The notes below the pieces were generated by a model. That model ran no database searches and had not been told where the DNA came from. It saw only the letters and a program-made list of their open reading frames with translations. The position numbers and the translations under genes were made by a program. From NCBI GenBank assembly GCA_016775335.1, contig JAEUGJ010000031.1:39756-67233 (forward strand): a stretch of DNA of 27,478 bases, read 5' to 3'. Origin of the DNA: Mogibacterium sp. (lineage in GTDB: Bacteria > Bacillota > Clostridia > Peptostreptococcales > Anaerovoracaceae). Below, piece after piece: positions 1 to 6,845 of the stretch (positions are counted from its first letter, which is position 1; the number at the start of each line of letters is the position of its first letter).

Positions 1-62
1 TCGCGCTCGCCTGGCGGGAAAGCCAATGAATTCGGTTTTCGAGCGCGAACCTGGGGCCGGCC
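1..62 (-). repeat. Structured hairpin repeat, truncated by the window edge
   Basis: Positions 1-9 and 40-48 are perfect 9-bp inverted arms (TCGCGCTCG / CGAGCGCGA) around a 30-nt loop, with an 8-bp palindrome GGCCGGCC at 55-62 outside the left arm as read on the minus strand. Read on the minus strand, the loop aligns with the loops of the repeats at 12345-12632 and 13433-13527: it shares AC(G/C)GA, then GG, TTT and C-G at the same spacing, about 18 of 30 positions. I infer that it is a diverged member of the same family whose outer right palindrome lies beyond the window. It sits just past the terminator of the kinase gene. Confidence 0.5.
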
Positions 63-69
63 AGAACAG

Positions 70-91
70 AAAAGCCGGCGGGTGCCGGCTT
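70..91 (-). terminator. Rho-independent terminator of the pyridoxal kinase gene
   Basis: Read on the minus strand, an 8-bp perfect stem AAGCCGGC / GCCGGCTT with loop ACCC ends in TTTT. It begins at the TAA stop of the kinase gene. Confidence 0.8.
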
Positions 92-920
92 ACTTTAGTG
101 CTTTAATCAGTTCCCCCAGCACCGGCTCGAACTTCACACCGTACCAGTGGTCCGGGTCGTCCAGAGTGTTTTTGATGCAGGCCAGGGTGTAGTCCGCAGC
201 GATTCGGGCGGCCTCCGGGACGGTTTTGCCGTGCATGTACGCCCCCACAAAGGAAGAGGCGTACACGTCGCCGGTGCCGTGGCAGCCCCGGTCCAGCAGT
301 TCGTGGCGGTAGTAGGTCTGTTTTCCCTGCTCCGAAACCAGGACGCCCGTGCTGTGGGCGTCGTAGCTCACGCCGGTGAGCACCACGGTGCCGGCGCCCA
401 GTCGGTGAATCCCGGCCACCAGGCCGCAGATGTATTCCTCATCGTATTCCTCCCGATACTCCGTGTCGGTCAGAAGCGAAGCCTCGGTAATGTTGGGCAG
501 CACGATATCTCCTTCTCCCACTAATTTTTTCATCTCCTGAACGAAATCTATATCGAAGACCGGATACAGTTCCCCTCGGTCGGCCATGGCGGGATCTACG
601 ATTTTTTTGCCGCCGGGCACCAGCAGATTTCGGCAGATGTCTTGGACCATTTCAATCTGGCGGGCGCTGCCCAGGTAACCGGTGTACACCGCCTGAAAGC
701 GGATGCCCTCCTGCTGCCAGTGGTGTTGGATGGCGGGAATGTCTTCCGTCAGGTCCCGGAAGGTGAAATCCCGGAAGCCCACGGAGTGGGTGGAAAGCAC
801 CGCCGAGGGGAGAATGGCCGTCTCCAGGCCGCAGGCGGAGAGGATGGGCAGGGCCACGGTGAGGGAGCACTGGCCCACGCAGGAAATGTCCTGTATTGTA
901 AGAATTCTTTTGTAATCCAT
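90..920 (-). CDS. pdxY: Pyridoxal/pyridoxamine kinase (PdxY/PdxK-type)
   Basis: The 276-aa product is a ribokinase-superfamily (PfkB-like) vitamin B6 kinase, which phosphorylates pyridoxal, pyridoxamine or pyridoxine with ATP in the B6 salvage pathway. Supporting motifs are the N-terminal ILTIQDISCVG, an internal LPNITEASLL, VVLTGV, and the C-terminal anion-hole motif HGTGDVYASSF, in which the Asp is the catalytic base. The start at 920 is chosen because AGGAGG (928-933) lies 7 nt upstream; an earlier in-frame ATG at 947 has no such site. Length fits the family (about 280 aa). The gene stands alone, divergent from hrcA. Which B6 vitamer is preferred cannot be read from the sequence. B6 salvage would feed PLP enzymes such as the aminotransferase at 11083. 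Confidence 0.88.
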   Translation of the reverse strand: MDYKRILTIQDISCVGQCSLTVALPILSACGLETAILPSAVLSTHSVGFRDFTFRDLTEDIPAIQHHWQQEGIRFQAVYTGYLGSARQIEMVQDICRNLLVPGGKKIVDPAMADRGELYPVFDIDFVQEMKKLVGEGDIVLPNITEASLLTDTEYREEYDEEYICGLVAGIHRLGAGTVVLTGVSYDAHSTGVLVSEQGKQTYYRHELLDRGCHGTGDVYASSFVGAYMHGKTVPEAARIAADYTLACIKNTLDDPDHWYGVKFEPVLGELIKALK

Positions 921-951
921 GGTTGTTCCTCCTGAATGTCTAAACATCAGT

Positions 952-980
952 ATTGTACACTAATCACAGAAAAAACACAA
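952..980 (-). promoter_or_regulatory. Probable promoter of the pyridoxal kinase gene
   Basis: On the minus strand, -10 TACAAT (952-957) has a weak -35 TTGTGT (975-980) at 17-nt spacing. The -10 is good and the -35 matches only the TTG. Confidence 0.4.
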
Positions 981-998
981 AAAACTTCAATTTACTCG

Positions 999-1027
999 TT
1001 GACTATTTGGGAGGGTGAGAGTACACT
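999..1027 (+). promoter_or_regulatory. SigA-type promoter of the hrcA-grpE-dnaK-dnaJ operon
   Basis: -35 TTGACT (999-1004), 17-nt spacer, -10 TACACT (1022-1027). The predicted transcription start near 1034 lies just before the CIRCE operator, so bound HrcA would block the start site. Confidence 0.75.
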
Positions 1028-1038
1028 ATAGACAGTGA

Positions 1039-1065
1039 TTAGCACTCCAGTGTATTGAGTGCTAA
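1039..1065. promoter_or_regulatory. CIRCE operator (HrcA binding site)
   Basis: Perfect match to the CIRCE consensus: TTAGCACTC (1039-1047), 9-nt spacer, GAGTGCTAA (1057-1065). It lies between the promoter and hrcA. In other Firmicutes HrcA binds CIRCE and represses the operon until heat stress titrates GroEL away from HrcA. Confidence 0.98.
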
Positions 1066-1094
1066 CAACGAGAGAGAAAGAAGGAGGCAGAACA

Positions 1095-2147
1095 ATGGAT
1101 TTAACAGAACGAAAACTGCGAATCCTTCAGGCAATTATTACGGATTACGTGCAGAACGCCGAACCGGTAGGCTCCCGTTCCATCGCGAAGAAATATGATT
1201 TTGGCGTGAGCCCGGCCACCATTCGAAACGAGATGGCGGACCTGGAAGAGATGGGTTATCTGACCCATCCCCACACATCGGCGGGACGAGTTCCTTCCGA
1301 TAAGGCGTACCGGCTCTACGTGAACAACATGATGCAGAAGACGGATTTGAGCCTTCAGGAGAAGAAGACCATCAACGAGCGGCTTCGGGCAAACCGGAAC
1401 GAGTTCGATCGGACCATTCGCCATGCGGCAGAGCTTCTGTCCGACATTACGAAGCTGGCATCCTTTGCCATGACTCCATCCACTCGGCAGGACACCCTGA
1501 AGTTCATCCGGCTGCTTCCCATCGACGATGATAAAATCGTCCTGATGATTGTGGCAGACAGCGGAAAGGTGACCAACACCACCCTGCGCCTGAACGTGCC
1601 GTATACGGGCGACGCCCTGGAGATTCTCAGCAAGACCATGACCTACCATTATAAAGGTCATACCATCGACGATGTGCTGAAGAATTCCATTATCGAAGAT
1701 GTGGGCACCGACCTGGGCGCTCTGAGTTCTCTGGCGGGAGACGTGATGCCCAACTTCATGCGGACGTTGGAGGATATGCTGAACGTCAACCTGTACATGG
1801 AAGGCCTCACCAACATATTCAACATTCCGGAATACAGCGACCTGGATCGGGCCAAATCCTTCCTGGAGCTGGTGAGCCGGAAGGAGGAGTTCACCCGGGA
1901 CATTCTGAGCCGGGACAACGGCGTAATCGTCACCATCGGCAACGAGAATCCGGAACAGGCCATGAAGAACAGCTCCGTGATTACCGCCACCTACCACGTG
2001 GATGGCAAGCTGGTGGGCAAAATCGGCGTTATCGGGCCGACCCGTATGAACTACAGCGAGGTCACCTCGATTATGGAATATTTGACGAACAACCTCAGCC
2101 AATCGTTTATGCTGAGCAATGGAAAGGATGAGAAAGAGGATGAGTGA
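1095..2147 (+). CDS. hrcA: Heat-inducible transcription repressor HrcA
   Basis: The 350-aa repressor of class I heat-shock genes binds CIRCE. The N-terminal winged helix carries the signature SPATIRNEMADLEEMGYL followed by HPHTSAGRVPSDKAYR, with the long HrcA domain after it. The start at 1095 is chosen because AAGGAGG (1081-1087) lies just upstream; an in-frame ATG at 1059 falls inside CIRCE and would be untranslatable when the start site is near 1034. It is the first gene of the operon and overlaps grpE by 8 nt, which suggests translational coupling. With CIRCE directly upstream, HrcA is autoregulated. Confidence 0.97.
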   Translation: MDLTERKLRILQAIITDYVQNAEPVGSRSIAKKYDFGVSPATIRNEMADLEEMGYLTHPHTSAGRVPSDKAYRLYVNNMMQKTDLSLQEKKTINERLRANRNEFDRTIRHAAELLSDITKLASFAMTPSTRQDTLKFIRLLPIDDDKIVLMIVADSGKVTNTTLRLNVPYTGDALEILSKTMTYHYKGHTIDDVLKNSIIEDVGTDLGALSSLAGDVMPNFMRTLEDMLNVNLYMEGLTNIFNIPEYSDLDRAKSFLELVSRKEEFTRDILSRDNGVIVTIGNENPEQAMKNSSVITATYHVDGKLVGKIGVIGPTRMNYSEVTSIMEYLTNNLSQSFMLSNGKDEKEDE

Positions 2148-2709
2148 AGAACAGAAGAAAGAAGCCCAGACTCCGGAAGATGAAGTAAAAAAAGAAACCG
2201 GTTCGGCGGAGACGTCCGAGGCTCCGGAAGAAGATAACGCACCGGAGGCGGAAAAGACCGAGGAAAAGGCAGAAGAGAAAACCGAAGAAAAAGCCGATGA
2301 TGGAAATGAGAAATACGTCCGCCTGATGGCCGAGTTCCAGAACTACAAGAAACGGGTGGCGAAGGAAAAGAACGATATTCGGGAATACGCCACCGAGAAG
2401 CTGGTGATGGAACTGCTGCCGGTTTTGGACAATTTTGAAAGAGCCCTGGCGGCCAGCGCAGAGGATGACCCTGCCGGATACGCCAAGGGAATGGAACTTA
2501 TTTTTACCCAAATGGTAACGGAGCTTCAGAAATCCGGTCTGGCGGAAGTGGAAGCGGAAGGTCAGGATTTTGACCCGACGAAGCACAATGCGGTGATGAC
2601 CGAAGAGAATGAAGAGCTGGAAAGCGGCAAAGTAAGTAAGGTCCTGCAGAAGGGCTACGCTTTGAACGATAAAGTAATCAGACCGTCTATGGTCGCAGTA
2701 ACAAAGTAA
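2140..2709 (+). CDS. grpE: Nucleotide exchange factor GrpE
   Basis: The 189-aa co-chaperone releases ADP from DnaK. The first 60 residues are a highly acidic, Glu/Lys-rich, probably disordered tail. The long coiled-coil region follows (NEKYVRLMAEFQNYKKRVAKE), then the C-terminal beta domain with VLDNFERAL, the conserved DFDPTKHNAVM and VLQKGYALNDKVIRPSMV. The start at 2140 overlaps the hrcA stop; ATGs at 2128 and 2119 are in frame and cannot be excluded, because AAAGGA (2123-2128) is 11 nt from 2140. dnaK follows after 25 nt. Confidence 0.95.
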   Translation: MSEEQKKEAQTPEDEVKKETGSAETSEAPEEDNAPEAEKTEEKAEEKTEEKADDGNEKYVRLMAEFQNYKKRVAKEKNDIREYATEKLVMELLPVLDNFERALAASAEDDPAGYAKGMELIFTQMVTELQKSGLAEVEAEGQDFDPTKHNAVMTEENEELESGKVSKVLQKGYALNDKVIRPSMVAVTK

Positions 2710-2734
2710 TTTCAAGGAAGGAAAGGTAATAGAA

Positions 2735-4609
2735 ATGAGCAAAGTAATTGGAATTGATTTGGGAACAACAAACAGCTGTGTCGCTGTACTGGAAGGTGGA
2801 GAACCGACCGTAATCGCTAACGCAGAGGGCGCAAGAACCACCCCATCTGTAGTGGCATTCACAAAGAACGGTGAGAGACTGGTAGGTGAGACCGCAAAGA
2901 GACAGGCCATCACCAACCCGGACAGAACCATCGCATCCATTAAGAGACACATGGGTGAGAACTATCACGTAGAAATCGACGGAAAGCAGTACACACCGCA
3001 GGATATTTCCGCGATGATTCTGGCAAAGCTGAAGGCGGATGCGGAAAGCTATCTGGGCGAGAAGGTTACCGAAGCGGTAATCACCGTACCGGCATACTTC
3101 TCCGATGCACAGAAGCAGGCAACCAAGGATGCCGGTAAGATTGCCGGACTGGATGTAAAGAGAATTATCAACGAGCCGACCGCAGCTTCCCTGGCATACG
3201 GTCTGGACAAGGCAGAGGGATCCCACAAGATCCTGGTATACGACCTGGGCGGTGGTACATTCGATGTATCCGTACTGGAACTGGGCGACGGCGTTTTCGA
3301 AGTACTGGCAACCAACGGTGATACTCACCTGGGCGGCGATGACTTCGATAACAAGATCATGGACTTCCTGGCAGACTCCTTCCAGAAGGAGCACGGCGTG
3401 GACCTGAGACAGGACAACATGGCACTGCAGAGACTGAAGGAAGCCGCAGAGAAGGCAAAGAAGGAACTGTCCAGCGCTCAGACCACAAAGATCAACCTGC
3501 CGTTCATCACCGTAACCGCGGATGGTCCGTTGCATTTGGATATGGACCTGACCAGAGCGAGATTCGATCAGCTCACTTCCGATTTGGTAGACAGATCCAT
3601 CGAGCCGATGAACAAGGCAATGAGAGATGCCGGCGTTACTTCCGCAGATCTGGACAAGGTTATCCTGGTGGGTGGTTCGACCCGTATCCCGGCAGTACAG
3701 GCTGCGGTACAGAGAGTAACCGGTAAGGAACCGTTCAAGGGCATCAACCCGGATGAGTGCGTTGCAGTCGGTGCATCCATTCAGGCCGGCGTGCTGACCG
3801 GTGAGGTCAATGACGTACTGCTGCTGGATGTCACTCCGCTGAGCCTGTCCATCGAGACACTGGGCGGAATCGCTACCAAGCTGATCGAGAGAAACACCAC
3901 GATTCCGACAAAGAAGAGTCAGATTTTCTCCACCGCAGCAGACAACCAGACCACAGTAGATATTCACGTACTGCAGGGTGAAAGAGAGATGGCTTCCGAC
4001 AACATCACACTGGGAAGATTCCAGCTGTCCGGTATTGCACCGGCTCCTCGTGGAATTCCGCAGATTGAGGTTACCTTCGATATCGATGCCAACGGTATCG
4101 TTAACGTAAGCGCAAAGGATCTGGGCACCGGTAAGGAACAGAAGATTACAATCACTTCCTCCACCAAGCTGTCCGAGGATGAGATTAACGAGAAGATCAA
4201 GGAAGCGGAGAGATACGCTGAGGAAGATAAGAAGCACAAGGAAGAAATCGAGACCAAGAACCAGGCAGAGGGCATGCTTTTCGAAGTCGAAAAGCAGATG
4301 AACGAGCTGGGCGACAAGGTAAACGATTCTGAGAAGACCGCAGTGGAAAATGCGAAGAAGGATCTGCAGGAAGCGCTGAACAACAACGCATCCACCGAAG
4401 ACCTGAAGAGCAAGATGGAAGCGCTGACCAACGCATTCTATCCAATCTCCACCAGAATCTATCAGGAAGCACAGGCTGCACAGGGTGCCGCAGGTCAGGC
4501 AGGACCGGACATGGGTGCACAGCAGGCAGCGGGAGATCAGAACTCCGGTGCGGCACATAACGGAAACACAGTAGACGCAGACTACGAAGTAGTTGACGAC
4601 GATAAATAA
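2735..4609 (+). CDS. dnaK: Molecular chaperone DnaK (Hsp70)
   Basis: The 624-aa ATP-dependent chaperone works with DnaJ and GrpE in folding and stress recovery. The N-terminal ATPase domain shows GIDLGTTNSCVAV, INEPTAASLAYGL, VYDLGGGTFDVSVL, LGGDDFD and VGGSTRIPAVQ. The linker is DVLLLDVTPLSLSIETLGG, then the beta-sandwich and helical lid, and a Gln/Ala/Gly-rich tail ending in EVVDDDK. The ATPase domain lacks the insertion typical of Gram-negative DnaK, as in other Firmicutes. A strong ribosome site AAGGAAGGAAAGG (2714-2726) precedes the ATG. Codon use is strongly biased to AGA, GTA and GCA, unlike hrcA, dnaJ and lepA, as expected for an abundant protein. Confidence 0.99.
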   Translation: MSKVIGIDLGTTNSCVAVLEGGEPTVIANAEGARTTPSVVAFTKNGERLVGETAKRQAITNPDRTIASIKRHMGENYHVEIDGKQYTPQDISAMILAKLKADAESYLGEKVTEAVITVPAYFSDAQKQATKDAGKIAGLDVKRIINEPTAASLAYGLDKAEGSHKILVYDLGGGTFDVSVLELGDGVFEVLATNGDTHLGGDDFDNKIMDFLADSFQKEHGVDLRQDNMALQRLKEAAEKAKKELSSAQTTKINLPFITVTADGPLHLDMDLTRARFDQLTSDLVDRSIEPMNKAMRDAGVTSADLDKVILVGGSTRIPAVQAAVQRVTGKEPFKGINPDECVAVGASIQAGVLTGEVNDVLLLDVTPLSLSIETLGGIATKLIERNTTIPTKKSQIFSTAADNQTTVDIHVLQGEREMASDNITLGRFQLSGIAPAPRGIPQIEVTFDIDANGIVNVSAKDLGTGKEQKITITSSTKLSEDEINEKIKEAERYAEEDKKHKEEIETKNQAEGMLFEVEKQMNELGDKVNDSEKTAVENAKKDLQEALNNNASTEDLKSKMEALTNAFYPISTRIYQEAQAAQGAAGQAGPDMGAQQAAGDQNSGAAHNGNTVDADYEVVDDDK

Positions 4610-4626
4610 TCTGTGTATTATAGAAA

Positions 4627-4679
4627 AGCTGCCGGCGTACTGCCGGCAGCTGTCATTTCATGATAATGACAAATGAAAT
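4627..4679 (+). promoter_or_regulatory. Intercistronic stem-loops between dnaK and dnaJ
   Basis: A perfect 10-bp stem AGCTGCCGGC / GCCGGCAGCT (4627-4636, 4642-4651) with a 5-nt loop follows the dnaK stop. It has no proper T run (GTCATTTC follows), so it is more likely an mRNA-stabilising or partial attenuating hairpin than a full terminator. Directly after it GTCATT/AATGAC (4652-4657, 4665-4670) and ATTTCAT/ATGAAAT (4655-4661, 4673-4679) form two mutually exclusive weak stems close to the dnaJ ribosome site. Confidence 0.6.
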
Positions 4680-4705
4680 AGATATATTTTGGAAAGGAAC
4701 GAAAG

Positions 4706-5851
4706 ATGGCTGAAAAAAGAGATTATTACGAAGTGCTTGGACTTCAAAAGGGCGCATCGGATGATGAAATCAAGAAGGCATTCCGTAAGATGGCCATGAA
4801 GTATCATCCGGACCGGAATCCCGACGACAAAGAGGCGGAAGAGAAGTTCAAAGAAGTGAACGAAGCCTATGCGGTTCTGTCGGATCCGGACAAAAAGAGC
4901 AAATACGATCGGTTCGGCCATGCCGGAGTGGATCCGAATGCCGGCTTCGGAGGCGGTGCCGGTGGATTCGACGGTTTTGGCGGATTCGATTTCAGTGATA
5001 TATTCGATATGTTCGGCGGTGGCGGCGGCTTCGGCGGCTTCGGCGGCGGCCGGCGTTCCGCACGGCGTAACGGTCCGATGAAGGGCCGGGATCTGCAGAA
5101 GGAGATTACCATTGATTTTACCGAGGCGATCTTCGGCTGTGAGAAGGAAGTGGAACTGACCAAGATGGTACAGTGCAAGACCTGTAACGGAGAAGGCACC
5201 GCACCGGGAACCTCCAAGCACACCTGTGATGCCTGCGGCGGAACCGGTCAGGTGACCCAGGTGTCCAACACGCCGTTCGGCCGGATTCAGAACGTGACCA
5301 CCTGCTCCAAGTGCGGCGGAACCGGTCAGATTATCGATACACCGTGTCCGGATTGCCACGGTGCCGGCGCAGTTCGGAAGAAGGTCAAGATTAAGATCAA
5401 CATTCCGGCGGGCGTGGACAACGACAGCGTGATTCCGATTCGGGGTCAGGGCGAACCGGGAACCAACGGCGGACCGAGCGGAGACCTGTACATCGTGCTG
5501 AACGTACGTCCTCACAGCACCTACAAGAGAAGAGGCGACGACCTGTATCTGGACCTGCCGATTTCCTTCGATCAGGCAGCGCTGGGCGCAAAGGTGAGCG
5601 TGCCGGGCTTCAACGAGACCTACAGCTACACCATTCCGGCGGGAACCCAGACCGGATCCAATTTCCGCCTGAAGGGCAAGGGCGTGAAGAACCCTCGCAC
5701 CGGACGGTACGGAGATCTGTTCGTGAAGGTCATCGTGGAGGTGCCGACAAAACTCAGCTCCAAGGAGAAGAAGGCCATTCAGAAGATGGCGGGCGAATTG
5801 TCCGAGAAAGCCTATCCGAAGAAGAGCAAATTCTCCAAGTTGAAATTCTAA
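4706..5851 (+). CDS. dnaJ: Chaperone DnaJ (Hsp40)
   Basis: The 381-aa type I Hsp40 stimulates the DnaK ATPase and delivers substrates. The J domain (residues 1-70) contains the HPD motif in YHPDRNP. It is followed by a Gly/Phe-rich linker (about 75-115). The four zinc-binding repeats are CKTCNGEG, CDACGGTG, CSKCGGTG and CPDCHGAG. The C-terminal substrate-binding domains start near VRKKVKIKINIPAG. AAAGGA (4693-4698) precedes the ATG. It is the last gene of the heat-shock operon and is closed by a strong terminator. Its codon use (CGG for Arg) contrasts with dnaK. Confidence 0.98.
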   Translation: MAEKRDYYEVLGLQKGASDDEIKKAFRKMAMKYHPDRNPDDKEAEEKFKEVNEAYAVLSDPDKKSKYDRFGHAGVDPNAGFGGGAGGFDGFGGFDFSDIFDMFGGGGGFGGFGGGRRSARRNGPMKGRDLQKEITIDFTEAIFGCEKEVELTKMVQCKTCNGEGTAPGTSKHTCDACGGTGQVTQVSNTPFGRIQNVTTCSKCGGTGQIIDTPCPDCHGAGAVRKKVKIKINIPAGVDNDSVIPIRGQGEPGTNGGPSGDLYIVLNVRPHSTYKRRGDDLYLDLPISFDQAALGAKVSVPGFNETYSYTIPAGTQTGSNFRLKGKGVKNPRTGRYGDLFVKVIVEVPTKLSSKEKKAIQKMAGELSEKAYPKKSKFSKLKF

Positions 5852-5885
5852 ATCGCAAATATCGCACAATACATACTGGCAATAG

Positions 5886-5926
5886 AAAATCCATCGCAGC
5901 GAACGCGGTGGATTTTCTGTTTTTTT
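5886..5926 (+). terminator. Rho-independent terminator of the heat-shock operon
   Basis: 12-bp stem AAAATCCATCGC / GCGGTGGATTTT with one G-U pair, 7-nt loop, followed by CTG and seven T (5920-5926). Confidence 0.9.
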
Positions 5927-5951
5927 ATCTCCCGGGGTGCTCTTTGGAGTA

Positions 5952-5980
5952 TTGCGGAAAGCCGGGAAGTATAATATAAT
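5952..5980 (+). promoter_or_regulatory. Probable promoter of the lipoprotein gene at 6024
   Basis: -35 TTGCGG (5952-5957), 17-nt spacer, -10 TATAAT (5975-5980). A second overlapping TATAAT lies at 5970-5975 but has no well-spaced -35. Confidence 0.55.
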
Positions 5981-6023
5981 TTTTGACAACGACGGTATCT
6001 GCGGTTATGGAAGGAGGATATAT

Positions 6024-6719
6024 ATGGGTATGAAGAAGAAATTGGCACTGGTCCTTTCCCTGCTTCTGACAGTGCTGGTATTTGCCGGCTGCGGAAATAA
6101 GGAAGAATCGAAGGTCAAAGAGGCGGCCGACGGATTTATGCAGAGCCTGGAGAGCGGAGCGTTCTCCGATGCGGGAAAGCACTGCACGGAAGATGTGGAG
6201 AAGGAATTGGGACTCTCGGATCTGGAGAACCTGTCCAAGGTGTTCTACACATCCAGCGGCCTGTCCAAGAAGGACCTGGGAGATAAAGCCACCAAGAGCA
6301 TCGATGATTTCACCGAGAAGATGCAGAATAACTTCATCACGAAGTACGAAATCGGAGAGGTGGAACTAAAGGATGACGAGGCGACGGTTCAGGTGAAGAC
6401 CACTCACGGCTACAATCCGTACAAGCTGGACGACATCAATGTGGACAGCGAAGTGAACAAGATTGCCAACAAGTACATGGAGAAGCACATGGATGAACTG
6501 ACGAACCTCTATGTATCCAAGGGTCAGAAAGCATTGATGAAGAAGGTGTATTCCGACATCATTCCGGAAATGCTGGATGCGTTCTCCAAGAAGGTGGACG
6601 AAACCGGCGAGCTGAAGCAGGAAATCCAGCTGAAGCTGAAAAAACAAGATGACGATTCCTGGAAGATTGTCGGTGCATACGCTTCCGGCGAGGGCTCCTC
6701 GGAAAAGAAGGATAAATAG
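6024..6719 (+). CDS. Secreted lipoprotein of unknown function
   Basis: The 231-aa product starts MGMKKK and has a hydrophobic signal core ending in a lipobox VFAGC, so the mature Cys should be lipid-anchored on the outer face of the membrane. The mature part is rich in Lys, Glu and Asp. It begins VKEAADGFMQSLESGAFSDA and ends in KKQDDDSWKIVGAY, a pattern like the small NTF2-like or DUF4878/DUF5105 lipoproteins of Clostridia; this family placement is a guess from general resemblance. AAGGAGG (6011-6017) fixes the start at 6024. It is monocistronic between its own promoter and terminator. No catalytic motif is visible. Confidence 0.85.
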   Translation: MGMKKKLALVLSLLLTVLVFAGCGNKEESKVKEAADGFMQSLESGAFSDAGKHCTEDVEKELGLSDLENLSKVFYTSSGLSKKDLGDKATKSIDDFTEKMQNNFITKYEIGEVELKDDEATVQVKTTHGYNPYKLDDINVDSEVNKIANKYMEKHMDELTNLYVSKGQKALMKKVYSDIIPEMLDAFSKKVDETGELKQEIQLKLKKQDDDSWKIVGAYASGEGSSEKKDK

Positions 6720-6738
6720 AAATCGTATTTTTTCAACA

Positions 6739-6774
6739 AAAATCCGCTGCAGAACTTGCGGCGGATTTTCTTTT
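6739..6774 (+). terminator. Rho-independent terminator of the 6024 lipoprotein gene
   Basis: 12-bp stem AAAATCCGCTGC / GCGGCGGATTTT with one weak pair, 7-nt loop, then CTTTT. Confidence 0.85.
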
Positions 6775-6799
6775 ACTGTACAATAAACTGAAAGTTTAT
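6756..6799 (+). promoter_or_regulatory. Probable promoter and palindrome upstream of the thioester adhesin
   Basis: -35 TTGCGG (6756-6761), 17-nt spacer, -10 TACAAT (6779-6784). The -35 lies inside the right arm of the preceding terminator. Just downstream, ATAAACT-GAA-AGTTTAT (6783-6799) is a perfect 7-bp inverted repeat around the expected start site and could be an operator or a 5' hairpin. Confidence 0.5.
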
Positions 6800-6845
6800 C
6801 TTAACGTATTGAAGAACAAGGAAATGTGTTTTTAAAGGGGAAAAA

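Noticed and set aside
1059..1094. Upstream start for HrcA at ATG 1059
   Set aside because: It lies within the CIRCE right arm and lacks a ribosome site; AAGGAGG favours 1095.
2687..4558. Open frame of 623 codons on the minus strand opposite dnaK
   Set aside because: It is an antisense shadow produced by the biased codon use of dnaK. It has no ribosome site and gives a Cys/Leu/Ser-rich sequence with no domain.
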